Assembly: GCA_963771655.1 (NCBI GenBank)
Contig: CAVYUG010000014.1
Coordinates: 4,331-68,330, forward strand
Source of the DNA: JAWVFM01 sp963771655
GTDB taxonomy: Bacteria > Actinomycetota > Thermoleophilia > Solirubrobacterales > 70-9
Direction of reading: 5' to 3'
Length of the DNA stretch: 64,000 nt
The first letter of the stretch is position 1; each line of letters opens with the position of its first letter. The position numbers and the translations under genes were made by a program. A model generated the notes under the pieces. The model was given only the letters and a program-made list of their open reading frames with translations. It searched no databases and was not told where the DNA came from. Positions 1 through 9,177 of the stretch are shown here, in pieces.

Positions 1-1
1 C

Positions 2-1615
2 GGCTGGCTCTCGATCCGCTCCGCCATGGCGATCGAGCAGAACTTCGAGCACAAATCCGACTGCGACTCGCGCCACACGCTGGTGCGGGTGGCGACCTGC
101 CTCGAGGGGAAGGCGGACGTGACGCTCGCCTGCGAGCCGCACTTCGACTACGGGCGGGTGCGGCCCTCGTGGGAGCTCAGCGGGGCCGGCTCCGCGCTCG
201 CCCACGGCAGCATCGCGACGCACCGGCTCGACACCGATCTCGAGCTGAGCGTCGAGGGCCACAGCGCGGTCGGCCAGCGGACGCTCCGCGCCGGCGAGTC
301 GTGCTACTGCGCCTACAGCTGGCACGAGGAGGCCACGCCCCCGGCCTCGAGCGACGCCGCGGCGGCGATGATCGAGGAGGCCGCGGCGTTCTGGCGGCGC
401 TGGGTCGAGAGCGGGAAATTCCCCGATCACGAGTGGACCGCGCACCTCCAGCGCTCGGCGCTCGTGCTCAAGGGGCTGACGTACAGGCCGACGGGGGCGC
501 TCGTCGCGGCGGGGACGACCTCGCTACCGGAGACTCCGCACGGCGAGCGCAACTGGGACTACCGCTACACGTGGATCCGCGACGCGACCTTCACGCTGTG
601 GGCGCTCCACACGATCGGCTTCGACCACGAGGCGACCGAGTTCATGGGCTTCGTCAACCGGGTGATGTCCGGCCTCGGACCAGAGGCGCAGATCATGTTC
701 GGGATCCAGGGGGAGACCGACCTCATGGAGTCGACGCTCGACCACCTCTCCGGCTACGGCGGCGCCCAACCGGTGCGGATCGGCAACGGCGCCTACGACC
801 AGCGCCAGAACGACGTCTACGGCGCGCTCCTCGACGCGGCCTACATCCATTCGCTGACCCGCGAGGGCCTCCCCGAGGGGGCGTGGCCGGTGATCCGCGA
901 GCAGGTCGAGGGGGCGCTGGAGACCTGGCGCGAGCCCGACCAGGGGATCTGGGAGGCGAGGGGCGAGCCGCAGCACTACGTCTCGTCGAAGCTCATGGGC
1001 TGGGTCGCCTTCGACCGCGGCGCCCGGCTCGCCCGAACGCATGGCGAGGACGCTCACGCCAAGCGCTGGGCGGAGGAGGCCGAGGCGGTGCGCGAGGAGA
1101 TCCTCGCGCAAGGGGTGTCCGAGCGCGGCGTCTTTCGCCAGCACTACGACACCGACGCGCTCGATGCCTCCACGCTGCTCGTCCCCCTGGTGCGCTTCCT
1201 TCCCCCCGACGACGAGCGGGTCCGGGCCACGGTGGTGGCCGTCTCCGACGAGCTCACCGACCACGGCCTCGTCCTCCGCTACCGGCCCGACGAGACCGAC
1301 GACGGCCTCGGCGGCGCCCGCGAGGGCACCTTTCTCATCTGCTCGTTCTGGCTCGTCTCGGCCCTGTCGGAGATCGGCGCGCGCCACCACGCGCAGCGGC
1401 TCTGCCGGCGCCTGCTCTCCGCGGCGGGCCCGCTCGGCCTCTACGCGGAGGAGCTCGACGCCTCGAGCGGCGCGCATCTCGGCAACTTCCCGCAGGCCTT
1501 CACGCACCTCGCCCTGATCAACGCCGTGACGCACGTGATCGCCGACGAGGCGATGGGGGAGCGGGAGAAGACGGCGGTGTTCTCGGAGCTTCGCAGCGGG
1601 GCTCTGACAGACTGA
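2..1615 (+). CDS. Glycoside hydrolase family 15 protein (glucoamylase/trehalase-like), 5' end outside window
   Basis: The frame is open from base 2 and the first Met codon (base 26) falls inside coding sequence, so the gene starts upstream and is cut by the window edge. The product resembles bacterial GH15 enzymes of about 600 residues, which hydrolyse terminal alpha-glucosidic bonds with inversion. Seen: remains of the N-terminal beta-sandwich up to about base 400, then the barrel with NWDYRYTWIRD (bases ~550-582), GIWEARG (~946-966, general acid Glu by family knowledge) and LYAEELD plus GNFPQAFTH (~1438-1509, general base Glu region). It ends 7 bp before the next gene on the same strand, so cotranscription is likely. 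Substrate (trehalose, starch, isomaltose) cannot be told from sequence. Confidence 0.9.
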   Translation, partial: GWLSIRSAMAIEQNFEHKSDCDSRHTLVRVATCLEGKADVTLACEPHFDYGRVRPSWELSGAGSALAHGSIATHRLDTDLELSVEGHSAVGQRTLRAGESCYCAYSWHEEATPPASSDAAAAMIEEAAAFWRRWVESGKFPDHEWTAHLQRSALVLKGLTYRPTGALVAAGTTSLPETPHGERNWDYRYTWIRDATFTLWALHTIGFDHEATEFMGFVNRVMSGLGPEAQIMFGIQGETDLMESTLDHLSGYGGAQPVRIGNGAYDQRQNDVYGALLDAAYIHSLTREGLPEGAWPVIREQVEGALETWREPDQGIWEARGEPQHYVSSKLMGWVAFDRGARLARTHGEDAHAKRWAEEAEAVREEILAQGVSERGVFRQHYDTDALDASTLLVPLVRFLPPDDERVRATVVAVSDELTDHGLVLRYRPDETDDGLGGAREGTFLICSFWLVSALSEIGARHHAQRLCRRLLSAAGPLGLYAEELDASSGAHLGNFPQAFTHLALINAVTHVIADEAMGEREKTAVFSELRSGALTD

Positions 1616-1622
1616 TCGGCGA

Positions 1623-2573
1623 GTGAAGGCGATTCTCATCGAGGAGTTCGGCGGCCCGGAGGTGGTCCGGTACGCCGACGTGCCCGACCCCGAGCCGGCT
1701 GACGGCGAGGTCGTCGTCGCGGTCGAGCGCTGCGGCGTGAACTTCGCCGACACGCACGCGATCCGCGACGACTACCTGGCGAAGCAGAGCCTTCCGCTGA
1801 CGCCGGGGGGCGAGATCGCCGGCCGCACGCCCGACGGGCGCCGCGTCGCCGCCCTGCTCCCCACCGGCGGCTACGCCCAGCGCGTGGCCGTGCCGGAGTC
1901 GAACCTGGTGCCGATCCCCGACCAGGTCTCCGACGACCAGGCGGCCGGCCTGCTGCTCCAGGGGCTCACGGCGCGCAGCCTCCTGCGGATCTCCGCGAAG
2001 CTCGCCGAGGGCGAGTCCGTCGTGGTCGGCGCGGCCGGGGGCGGCACCGGCTCACTCGCCGTCCAGCTCGCGAAGCGCTTCGGCGCCGGGCGGGTGATCG
2101 CGCTGGCCTCGAGCGAGTCGAAGCGCGAGCTCGCGATGAGGCTGGGCGCCGACGCCGCCGTCGACTCCCGGGCCGACGACCTCACCGAGCGGATCGTCGA
2201 GGCCAACGAGGGCAAGCCGGTCGACGTGGTCCTCGAGATGGCCGGCGGGGCGATCTTCGACGCCTGTCTCGCCGCCCTGGCGCCGTTCGGGCGCCTGGTC
2301 ACCTTCGGGATCGCCTCCCGAGAGCAGAACGAGGTCCGAAGCGGCGACCTCATGCGCACGAGCCGCGCGGTGGTCGGGTTCTGGCTCGTGCACCTCTTCA
2401 CCCGCCCGGACGAGCTTCGCGCCGGGATCGGAGAGCTGCTCGGCGCGGTCGCCGCCGGCGAGCTGGAAGTGGTGATCAGCGGCGTCTACCCGCTCTCCGA
2501 TGCGCGCCAGGCGCTCGAGGACATCGCGGCGCGAAAGACCGAGGGCAAGCTCCTGCTCGACCCCGCCGCATGA
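1623..2573 (+). CDS. Zinc-independent MDR family NAD(P)H:quinone oxidoreductase
   Basis: 316-residue medium-chain reductase. It starts at GTG 1623, right after the GH15 stop, and opens with MKAILIEEFGGPEVVRY, the usual N-terminus of the quinone oxidoreductase branch. There is a GroES-like domain to about residue 120 and a Rossmann domain with GAAGGGTGSLAVQLAK near residues 138-153 binding NADPH. No catalytic-zinc GHE or four-Cys structural-zinc set is visible, which fits the QOR branch, not alcohol dehydrogenases. The stop overlaps the next start (ATGA at 2570), so it is probably translated together with the helicase. Substrate unknown; most likely quinones or enones. Confidence 0.88.
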   Translation: MKAILIEEFGGPEVVRYADVPDPEPADGEVVVAVERCGVNFADTHAIRDDYLAKQSLPLTPGGEIAGRTPDGRRVAALLPTGGYAQRVAVPESNLVPIPDQVSDDQAAGLLLQGLTARSLLRISAKLAEGESVVVGAAGGGTGSLAVQLAKRFGAGRVIALASSESKRELAMRLGADAAVDSRADDLTERIVEANEGKPVDVVLEMAGGAIFDACLAALAPFGRLVTFGIASREQNEVRSGDLMRTSRAVVGFWLVHLFTRPDELRAGIGELLGAVAAGELEVVISGVYPLSDARQALEDIAARKTEGKLLLDPAA

Positions 2574-4015
2574 CGACGTTCGCCGACCTCGGGCTCCCCG
2601 AGAACCTTCTTCAGACCATCGGCGAGCTCGGCTTCTCCGAGCCGACGCCGATCCAGGAGCAGGCGATTCCCGAGCTCCTCGCGGGGCACGACGTGATCGG
2701 GCAGGCGCAGACCGGCACCGGGAAGACCGCCGCGTTCGGGCTGCCCCTTCTCACCTATCTCGACCCGACCTCGGACGACACGCAGGCGATCGTCCTGACG
2801 CCGACCCGTGAGCTCTGCATCCAGGTGACGCAGGCGCTTCGCTCGTTCGCCGAGCACCTCGACATCGAGGTCCTGGCGGTCTTCGGCGGCCAGGCCGTGG
2901 CGACCCAGACATCCCGCCTTCGCGGCGGCGCCCATGTCGTGGTCGCGACCGTCGGGCGCATGCTCGACCTGCTCGGACGCGGGTCGTTGCAGCTCGACGC
3001 CGCCCGCTACGTGGTGCTCGACGAGGCCGACGAGATGCTCGACCTCGGCTTCATCGAGGACGTCGAGAGAATCCTTCGGATCTGCCCGGCGGGCAGGCAG
3101 ACGTCGCTGTTCTCGGCGACGATCCCGCCGCCGGTCGAGCGTCTGGCCGACAAGTACATGTACGACCCGGTGACGATCCGCGTCACCCCGAAGCAGCTCA
3201 CCGTCGACGCCATCGAGCAGGCCTACGTCGAGGTGCCGGCGAAGGAGAAGGTGAACCGGCTGATCGAGGTGCTGAAGGCGGAGGAGCCCGAGCAGGCGAT
3301 CATCTTCTGCCGAACGAAGATCGGCACCCGCAAGCTCGACGAGGCGCTCAGCAACCGGGGCCTTGGGACCAAGGCCCTGCACGGCGACCTCTCACAGGGC
3401 CAGCGCGACGGGGTGATGCTGCAGTTCAAGAACCACAAGCTGCGCCTGCTGGTCGCGACCGACGTCGCCGCGCGCGGCCTCGACATCGAGCACGTCACCC
3501 ACGTCATCAACTACGACGTGCCCGACGTCTCGGAGACGTACGTGCACCGGATCGGCCGCACCGGCCGGGTGGGGCGGACCGGGCGGGCGATCACCTTCGT
3601 CACCCCGGCTCAGGTGGAGGAGATCGCCCGCATCGAGCGCGACGTGAGGACCCGCATCGGCGAGTGGGAGCCGCCCGACGAGCGGATCGAGCACGCGCCG
3701 CGGCCGCGTCGCCGCGAGCACGCGATCGCCAAGCACCCGAAGCTCCACCGCGACCGCGAGAAGCTCGAGCCGGCCAACGACCACGTGAAGCTCTTCATCA
3801 ACCGCGGGGAGCGCAGCGGAATCGACGAGGACGGTGTCCGCTGGGCCCTGACCGAGGGCGCCGTGATACCCGAGGAGGCGATCGGCGACATCCGCGTGCT
3901 CGAGCGCTTCTCGTTCGTCGACCTCGACGCCGAGCACGCCGAGCAGGCCCTCGAGCGCCTCGACGGGACGAAGCTCGAGGGCAAGCAGATCCGGGTCGAG
4001 TTCGCGAAGGCCTAG
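2570..4015 (+). CDS. DEAD-box ATP-dependent RNA helicase with DbpA-type C-terminal RNA-binding domain
   Basis: 481 residues, a typical length for CsdA/DbpA-like helicases. All core motifs are visible in order: Q motif PTPIQEQAI, Walker A AQTGTGKT, PTREL, TVGR (usually TPGR), DEAD, SAT, then in the second RecA domain ARGLDIE and HRIGRTGR. A basic linker (residues ~365-390, rich in RPRRRE) leads to a C-terminal RRM-like DbpA domain (~residues 400-480, ending KQIRVEFAKA). It unwinds RNA duplexes in ribosome assembly or cold adaptation by family knowledge. Start codon overlaps the upstream stop by 4 bp. Confidence 0.95.
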   Translation: MTTFADLGLPENLLQTIGELGFSEPTPIQEQAIPELLAGHDVIGQAQTGTGKTAAFGLPLLTYLDPTSDDTQAIVLTPTRELCIQVTQALRSFAEHLDIEVLAVFGGQAVATQTSRLRGGAHVVVATVGRMLDLLGRGSLQLDAARYVVLDEADEMLDLGFIEDVERILRICPAGRQTSLFSATIPPPVERLADKYMYDPVTIRVTPKQLTVDAIEQAYVEVPAKEKVNRLIEVLKAEEPEQAIIFCRTKIGTRKLDEALSNRGLGTKALHGDLSQGQRDGVMLQFKNHKLRLLVATDVAARGLDIEHVTHVINYDVPDVSETYVHRIGRTGRVGRTGRAITFVTPAQVEEIARIERDVRTRIGEWEPPDERIEHAPRPRRREHAIAKHPKLHRDREKLEPANDHVKLFINRGERSGIDEDGVRWALTEGAVIPEEAIGDIRVLERFSFVDLDAEHAEQALERLDGTKLEGKQIRVEFAKA

Positions 4016-4026
4016 CCCGCAAGGCG

Positions 4027-4072
4027 CGAACGTCCCGCAACGCGGGCCATAGCCCCTACTCAGGGACGTTCG
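4027..4072. terminator. Hairpin between convergent genes
   Basis: Perfect 10-bp inverted repeat CGAACGTCCC (4027-4036) and GGGACGTTCG (4063-4072) between the helicase stop and the end of the convergent membrane-protein gene. No U-tract follows on either strand, so it would be a bidirectional, high-GC type of terminator. Function is inferred from position. Confidence 0.5.
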
Positions 4073-5057
4073 TGGTGGGGGCGGCGTCCCCGCGGGCCGC
4101 CTTCCCCTCGCGGACGAGCCGCCGCCAGTCGGTGACGCGGAAGACCAGGAGCAGCGTTCCGAACGCGACGAGGAGCGACCAGGCGGTGAGCGCGATCTGC
4201 TGGCCCACCGAGTAGGCGAGCACGGCCGCGCGCGACGCACCGGCGAGGGTCGCCACCAGCAGCGCCTGCTGCGCGCCGACCCCGCCCGGCGTGAACGGCA
4301 CCGCCCCGCTGATCGCCAGCACGCTCCACACGAGGAGGACGTTCTCGACCGAGCCGCCGACGTGGAAAGCGTCGAGGAAGAACCAGAACGAGGCGAAGCG
4401 CAGGAAGACCGCGACCACCTGCCAGGCCGCCACCTCGCGCAGGTAGCGACGGGGCTGGCGAAAGATCGCGAGGCCCTGCTTCAGGTTGTCCCAAAACGAC
4501 TCGACCCTCCGCCCGTAGACGCCGAGGAGCACGGTCGCGATCGCGACGACGACGGCGAGGATGATCACCGTGAGCTGTAGGTGGTCGGCCCACCATGAGA
4601 CGTCGAAGGCGGGGAGGTCGGGGATCTGCGGCGGGCGGGGAAGGAGCCCCTGCGTGAACGCGTAGATGAGGACGAGAACCCCGAAGACGAAGTCGAACGG
4701 GGCGAGCACTCCGAACGAGGAGATGATCGACGGGTAGGCCGAGCCCTCGATCGAGCGCTTGGCGAGCACGATCTTCACGGCGTCGCCGCCGCGCGCCGGG
4801 AGGATGCCGTTGAGGCCGGCGCCGACTAGGAACGATCCGGCCACGCGGATCTCAGGCACCCGCTGCTCGGGATAGGCGGCGCGCAGGGCGTTGGCCCAGG
4901 CGTGGGCGCGCGCGAGCTGGAGCGCGAGCGAGAGCCCGAGCGCGAGCGCCAGCGAGCCCCACCCGATGTTGGCGATGGCCGCCTCGAACTCCGACAGCGC
5001 GTGCCCGAACCGCGCGAGGTAGCCGGCGAGGTCCGCCGGCTCGATGGGCGTGAACAC
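4056..5057 (-). CDS. Lysylphosphatidylglycerol synthase TM region / UPF0104 family membrane protein (flippase-like)
   Basis: 333 residues with about eight hydrophobic segments and the family-typical stretch FTPGGVGAQQALLVATL near residue 250. Relatives are the membrane half of MprF and AglD-type lipid-flippase-like proteins; here there is no catalytic C-terminal domain, so lipid translocation is the likely role. The start is GTG at 5057; the ATG six bases further upstream is followed at once by a stop codon. It is divergent from the next gene, with only 21 bp between start codons, so the mRNA is probably leaderless. Confidence 0.8.
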   Translation of the reverse strand: MFTPIEPADLAGYLARFGHALSEFEAAIANIGWGSLALALGLSLALQLARAHAWANALRAAYPEQRVPEIRVAGSFLVGAGLNGILPARGGDAVKIVLAKRSIEGSAYPSIISSFGVLAPFDFVFGVLVLIYAFTQGLLPRPPQIPDLPAFDVSWWADHLQLTVIILAVVVAIATVLLGVYGRRVESFWDNLKQGLAIFRQPRRYLREVAAWQVVAVFLRFASFWFFLDAFHVGGSVENVLLVWSVLAISGAVPFTPGGVGAQQALLVATLAGASRAAVLAYSVGQQIALTAWSLLVAFGTLLLVFRVTDWRRLVREGKAARGDAAPTTNVPE

Positions 5058-5078
5058 CTACATAAGCTAACCCGCGCC
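5058..5078. promoter_or_regulatory. Divergent promoter core between two membrane-protein genes
   Basis: The whole gap is 21 bp. It contains ATAAGCTAA (5062-5070), which on the minus strand reads TTAGCT (-10-like, 7 nt before GTG 5057) and on the plus strand TAAGCT (10 nt before TTG 5079). This suggests back-to-back leaderless transcripts. Inference from spacing only; no -35 is recognisable. Confidence 0.35.
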
Positions 5079-6605
5079 TTGCTCGCCGCCGCGGCCCTCG
5101 CCGTCGCCTACCTCGTCGTCGCGCCGTCGCCCGCGGACCTCGCCGCGCAGACATTCCGCGCCGACCTCTTCTCGTCGCACGGGTACCTGATCTGGAACGA
5201 CCTCTGGTACTCCGGGCACTCCCTGCTGGGGTACAGCCTCGTCTACCCGCCGCTCGGAGCGCTCCTGGGGCCACGCCTGCTCGGGGCGCTCGCGGCGGTC
5301 GCCGCGGCGGCGCTCTTCGGCCTGATCGCCAGGCGGCGGTACGGCGACCGCGCCGGGCTCGCCGTCGCCTGGTTCGGCGCCGCGACCGCCACGAACCTCG
5401 TCTCGGGGCGGATCACGTTCGCGCTCGGGCTCGCCGTGGCGCTCGCCGCGATCTGGGCGCTGTCGGAGCGCCGAGCGGGGTGGGCGGCGGCGCTCGCGGT
5501 GCTCGCCTCGGTGACGAGCCCGGTGGCGGGCCTCTTCGTCGCGTTCGCCGCGGCGGTGGCCGCGTGGGTGAGCCCGGCCCATCGGCGGCCCGCCGCCATC
5601 GCCGCCCTCGCCGCGCTCGCGGCGACGGCGGCCGTCTCGCTCGCGTTCTCCACGCCCGGCTGGTTCCCGTTCGCCTTCACCGCCTACCTGCCGGTGCCGC
5701 TCTTCGTGATCGCGGTGCTGGTGCTGGTGCCCCGCGAGGAGAGCTGGCTGCGCCAGGGGGCGGTCGCCTACGGGGTCCTCTGCACGCTCTTCCTGATCGT
5801 GCAGTCGCCGGTGGGGGCGAACGTCACCCGCCTCGGCTCGATGCTCGCCGGGCCGCTCCTCGCGCTGGTTCTCTTCAGGCGGCGGCCTCTGGCCCTCGCC
5901 CTCCTCGCCCTGCCGCTCCTCTACTGGCAGTGGGTGGCGCCCGTGCGGGACTTCGTCGACCAGAGCGGCGACCCGGCGGTCGAGCGGTCCTTCTACGACC
6001 CGCTCCTGGCGGAGCTCGGCCACGTGGTGCGGGGCCCGGTCCGGATCGAGATCCCGCCCACGCACGACCGCTGGGAGTCGGACTACGTCGCTACGCGCTA
6101 CCCGCTCGCCCGCGGCTGGCTGCGCCAGATCGAGGCCCCCGACATCCACCTCTTCACCGGCGGGCGCCTGACCCCGGGCTCCTACCGCCGCTGGCTCGAC
6201 GATCGCGCCGTCTCCTATGTGGCCGTTCCCGACGCCGATCTCGACTACATCGGCGAGGACGAGGCGGCGCTGATCGGCCGCGGGTTGCCGTACCTGCGCG
6301 AGCTTTGGCGGAGCGCGGACTGGACGCTCTACCGGGTGGACCATCCGGCGCCACTGCTCGCGCCGGCGGGCGCGCGCCTCGCGCACGTCGGCGCCGCGGA
6401 CTTCTCGCTGGCGGTCCGCCGGCCCGGGTCCTACCGGGTGCGGATCCACTTCACGCCGTACTGGGAGGTCTCCTCGGGCTCGGCCTGCGTCACCCGCGAC
6501 GGCGCCTGGACGCGCGTCGAGGCGAAACGGCCCGGGCCGGTGTCCGTGGCGGCCCGCTTCAGCCTCGACGGCCTCCTGCGCCACTCCTCCTCATGCTCGG
6601 CGTAG
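5079..6605 (+). CDS. Integral membrane protein, GT-C-like or carrier-like, function unknown
   Basis: About 508 residues starting at TTG 5079; there is no ATG or GTG in frame before the hydrophobic N-terminus (LLAAAALAVAYLVV), and reading further upstream would run antisense through the divergent gene. A periplasmic-type loop with WNDLWYSGHSLLGYS follows the first membrane segment, then about ten more hydrophobic segments to residue ~300 and a soluble C-terminal part (~residues 300-508) with RWESDYVATRYPLARGW. This layout (TM block plus outer domain) recalls polytopic glycosyltransferases of the GT-C fold, but no catalytic motif is certain. Its end overlaps the next gene by 13 bp. Confidence 0.6.
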   Translation: MLAAAALAVAYLVVAPSPADLAAQTFRADLFSSHGYLIWNDLWYSGHSLLGYSLVYPPLGALLGPRLLGALAAVAAAALFGLIARRRYGDRAGLAVAWFGAATATNLVSGRITFALGLAVALAAIWALSERRAGWAAALAVLASVTSPVAGLFVAFAAAVAAWVSPAHRRPAAIAALAALAATAAVSLAFSTPGWFPFAFTAYLPVPLFVIAVLVLVPREESWLRQGAVAYGVLCTLFLIVQSPVGANVTRLGSMLAGPLLALVLFRRRPLALALLALPLLYWQWVAPVRDFVDQSGDPAVERSFYDPLLAELGHVVRGPVRIEIPPTHDRWESDYVATRYPLARGWLRQIEAPDIHLFTGGRLTPGSYRRWLDDRAVSYVAVPDADLDYIGEDEAALIGRGLPYLRELWRSADWTLYRVDHPAPLLAPAGARLAHVGAADFSLAVRRPGSYRVRIHFTPYWEVSSGSACVTRDGAWTRVEAKRPGPVSVAARFSLDGLLRHSSSCSA

Positions 6606-7435
6606 TCCTCGCCCTCGGCTCGAGCCTCGCCTGGGGGATCTCCGACTTCCTCGGCGGCCTCACGAGCCGTCGCTCGTCCGCGCTCACCGTGCTCCTGGTC
6701 AGCCAGCCGATCGGCCTCGTGCTCGCGCTCCTCGTGGCCCTCCTCGCCGGCGGCGACTCGCTCTCCGGGCGGGAGATCGCGATCGCGATCGGCGCCGGCG
6801 CGGCGTCGGCGGCGGGCCTGGGGGCGTTCTACCGAGCGATGGCGCTCGGCTCGATCTCCGTGGTGGCGACGATCGGCGCGCTCGGGATCGCGGTGCCGGT
6901 GCTGGTGGGCATCGCGCGGGGGGACTCCCCCAGCGCGCTTCAGGCGGCGGGCGCGGTGCTGGCGTTCGCCGGCGCGGTGCTGGTGGCGCGCGAGCCCGAC
7001 CCCGAATGGCGCAAGGCGACGGCGGCCTCCGTCGGGCTCGCGGCTCTCGCCGGGTTGGGCTTCGGCGTCTTCTTCCTCGGCCTCGACCTCGCGAGCCCGT
7101 CGAACCCCGCCTGGACGATCGTCTGCGCCCGGGTGGGGGGCGTGGCCGTGCTGCTCGCTGCGGCGCTGGCGATCAAGCCCGACTTCCCGCCCGACCGGTC
7201 GCTTCTCCCGGCCGTGGCAGTGATCGGGGTCTTCGACGTCGCGGCCAACACCCTGTTCGCCCTGGCGACGAACCACGGGCTGCTCTCCCTCGTCGCGGTC
7301 GCCGGGTCGCTCTACTCGGCGGTCACGGTCCTGCTTGCGCGGTTCGTGCTCGGCGAGCGGCTGGCCGGCGTGCAGCAGGCGGGCGTGTTCGTGGCCCTCG
7401 GCGGCGTCGCGCTACTGGCCGCCGGCAGCGGATAG
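6593..7435 (+). CDS. EamA/DMT superfamily transporter
   Basis: 280 residues from ATG 6593, made of ten hydrophobic helices in two repeated EamA halves (MLGVVLALGSSLAWGISDF at the start; second half from ~residue 145, AALAGLGFGVFFLGLDLA). Family members export metabolites such as amino acids or nucleosides; the substrate cannot be predicted. The start lies 13 bp inside the upstream gene, so translational coupling is likely, and the 3' end overlaps the convergent HAD gene by 24 bp. Confidence 0.85.
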   Translation: MLGVVLALGSSLAWGISDFLGGLTSRRSSALTVLLVSQPIGLVLALLVALLAGGDSLSGREIAIAIGAGAASAAGLGAFYRAMALGSISVVATIGALGIAVPVLVGIARGDSPSALQAAGAVLAFAGAVLVAREPDPEWRKATAASVGLAALAGLGFGVFFLGLDLASPSNPAWTIVCARVGGVAVLLAAALAIKPDFPPDRSLLPAVAVIGVFDVAANTLFALATNHGLLSLVAVAGSLYSAVTVLLARFVLGERLAGVQQAGVFVALGGVALLAAGSG

Positions 7436-8038
7436 GGGCAGGCCGAACAGCTCCTCCAGCCGATCCCTGGTCTCGTCGGGGTCGCGATGAAGAACGCCGA
7501 TCATGCCCACAGCCTCCGCCCCGGCGATGTTCTCGCGCAGGTCGTCGACGAAGACCGCCTGCGCGGGCTCGATCTCGAGCCGCTCGCACGAGAGGAGGTA
7601 GATCGCCTGGTCCGGCTTGTGCAGGCCGACGTCGGCGGAGATGACGACGTCGTTGAACAGCTTGTCGAGGAGCTGCCGGTCGTAGTGCCCGGTGCTCCAC
7701 GAGTTCGAGATCAGCCCAGTCTTGACGCCGCACTCGCGCGCGCCCTCCACGATGCCCACCATCCGTGGCTCGGGAAGCATCCCGCGGAACATGCTTTCGA
7801 TGAGGTCGCTGGCGTCGTCGAGGCCGAGGCGCGCGGCGAAGCCCAGCTCGAACTCCCGCTCGGAGAGCTTCCCGGTCTCCAGTCGTCGCAGGTCGGCGAG
7901 AGCCTCGGGGTCCTCCTTGAAGAGCCGCTTCACGGCGTCCTCCCGGAGCCCCTTCTCGGTGCAGAAGTCGGCGAAGCTGTCCCAGACCGAGGTCGTGAGG
8001 ACGCCGCCGAAGTCGACTATGAGAGCCTTCGCCGCCAT
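7412..8038 (-). CDS. HAD-superfamily hydrolase (HAD-IA type)
   Basis: 208 residues if started at ATG 8038 (MAAKALIVDFGGVLT). The nucleophile Asp is in IVDFGGVL, motif II is LISNSW, motif III Lys is in LHKPDQAIY, and motif IV is FVDDLREN. The cap of about 75 residues after motif I matches subfamily IA. A longer frame reaches 8116, but its first 26 residues are low-complexity and antisense to the neighbour. It is likely a small-molecule phosphatase. Start codons of this gene and the divergent kinase overlap within CATG 8036-8039. Confidence 0.85.
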   Translation of the reverse strand: MAAKALIVDFGGVLTTSVWDSFADFCTEKGLREDAVKRLFKEDPEALADLRRLETGKLSEREFELGFAARLGLDDASDLIESMFRGMLPEPRMVGIVEGARECGVKTGLISNSWSTGHYDRQLLDKLFNDVVISADVGLHKPDQAIYLLSCERLEIEPAQAVFVDDLRENIAGAEAVGMIGVLHRDPDETRDRLEELFGLPLSAAGGQ

Positions 8039-9092
8039 GCCCGAGGCGGAGGAGGCTACCGAGGCGGCGCCCGACGGCATCGACGCGCCGGGAGTCGAGG
8101 CCTGGTTCCGCGCCAACGTCCCGGGGGTCGAGCCGCCGCTTGCCTACGAGAAGATCGCCGGCGGGCGTTCGAACCTGACCTACTCCGTCAACGACGCCGC
8201 GGACGGTCGCTGGGCGCTACGCCGGCCGCCGCTCGGAAAGACGCTCTCCTCCGCCCACGACATGGGCCGCGAGCACCGGATCATCTCGGCGCTCGCCGGC
8301 ACGGAGGTGCCGGTCGCGCCCGCGATGGGCCTCTGCGAGGACGACTCGGTGAACGGCGCGCCCTTCTACGTCATGGGCTGGGTCGACGGGCCGATCCTGC
8401 GCACGCGGGGAGAGGTCGAGGGCGACTTCGACGAGGGCGAGCGCCGCGCGATCGGCGAGCGCGTCGTCGACACGCTCGTCGCGATCCACGCCGTCGACCC
8501 CGACTCGGTCGGCCTCGGCGAGCTCGGCAAGCGCGAGGACTACGTCGCCCGCCAGCTTCGCCGCTGGCAGCGACAGTGGGAGGGCTGGAAGACCCGCGAG
8601 CTCGACCTCATCGAGGACGTGCACGGGCGGCTCGAGGCCCGCATCCCCGAACAGACCTCGACGACCCTGGTCCACGGCGACTACCGGCTCGACAACATGA
8701 TCCTCGCCGACTCGGGCGAGGTCGCCGCGGTCGTCGACTGGGAGCTCTGCACGCTCGGCGATCCGCTCGCCGACGTCGGAATGCTCATGGTGTACTGGGC
8801 CCAGGAGGGCGACGAGATGACCGCCCTCTACGACCCGCCGACGCTGGCATCCGGCTTCCCGACCCGCGAGGAGCTCGCCGCTCGCTACGCCGAGCGGTCG
8901 GGGCGTGACCTCGCCGAGCTCGACTTCTTCGTCGCGCTCGGCTACTGGAAGCTCGCGATCATCCTCGAGGGCGTCTACTCCCGCTTCGCCGCCGGCCAGT
9001 ACGGCAGCTCGGACGAGGCCTTCCAGCAGTTCGCGGCCGTGGTCGTCCGCCTCGCGGAGGCCGCGGACGAGGCCGAGCGCCGCCTCGGCTAG
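8037..9092 (+). CDS. Phosphotransferase family protein (APH/ACAD10-11 kinase-like)
   Basis: 351 residues from ATG 8037 (ATG 8019 is an alternative adding MRAFAA). Kinase-fold signatures: GGRSNLTYSV (nucleotide loop), VHGDYRLDNMIL (catalytic Brenner motif with Asp) and VVDWELCTLGDPLADVG (metal-binding Asp). This branch is related to the kinase domain of mammalian ACAD10/ACAD11, which phosphorylates 4-hydroxyacyl-CoAs so an acyl-CoA dehydrogenase partner can process them. An acyl-CoA dehydrogenase gene is convergent just downstream (9254-10522), which supports such a role, though the two genes are not in one operon. Confidence 0.88.
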   Translation: MPEAEEATEAAPDGIDAPGVEAWFRANVPGVEPPLAYEKIAGGRSNLTYSVNDAADGRWALRRPPLGKTLSSAHDMGREHRIISALAGTEVPVAPAMGLCEDDSVNGAPFYVMGWVDGPILRTRGEVEGDFDEGERRAIGERVVDTLVAIHAVDPDSVGLGELGKREDYVARQLRRWQRQWEGWKTRELDLIEDVHGRLEARIPEQTSTTLVHGDYRLDNMILADSGEVAAVVDWELCTLGDPLADVGMLMVYWAQEGDEMTALYDPPTLASGFPTREELAARYAERSGRDLAELDFFVALGYWKLAIILEGVYSRFAAGQYGSSDEAFQQFAAVVVRLAEAADEAERRLG

Positions 9093-9177
9093 CCCGGCCG
9101 CTAGGCGCAGCCCGGCACCGGCCGGCCCGGCTCGACTCCGAGGCCGCCACCCGGGGCCATGCATCTCGATCCTCGCT

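Noticed and set aside
5067..6584. Minus-strand frame of 505 codons
   Set aside because: Highly charged Arg/Glu protein antisense to a membrane protein with clear hydrophobic helices.
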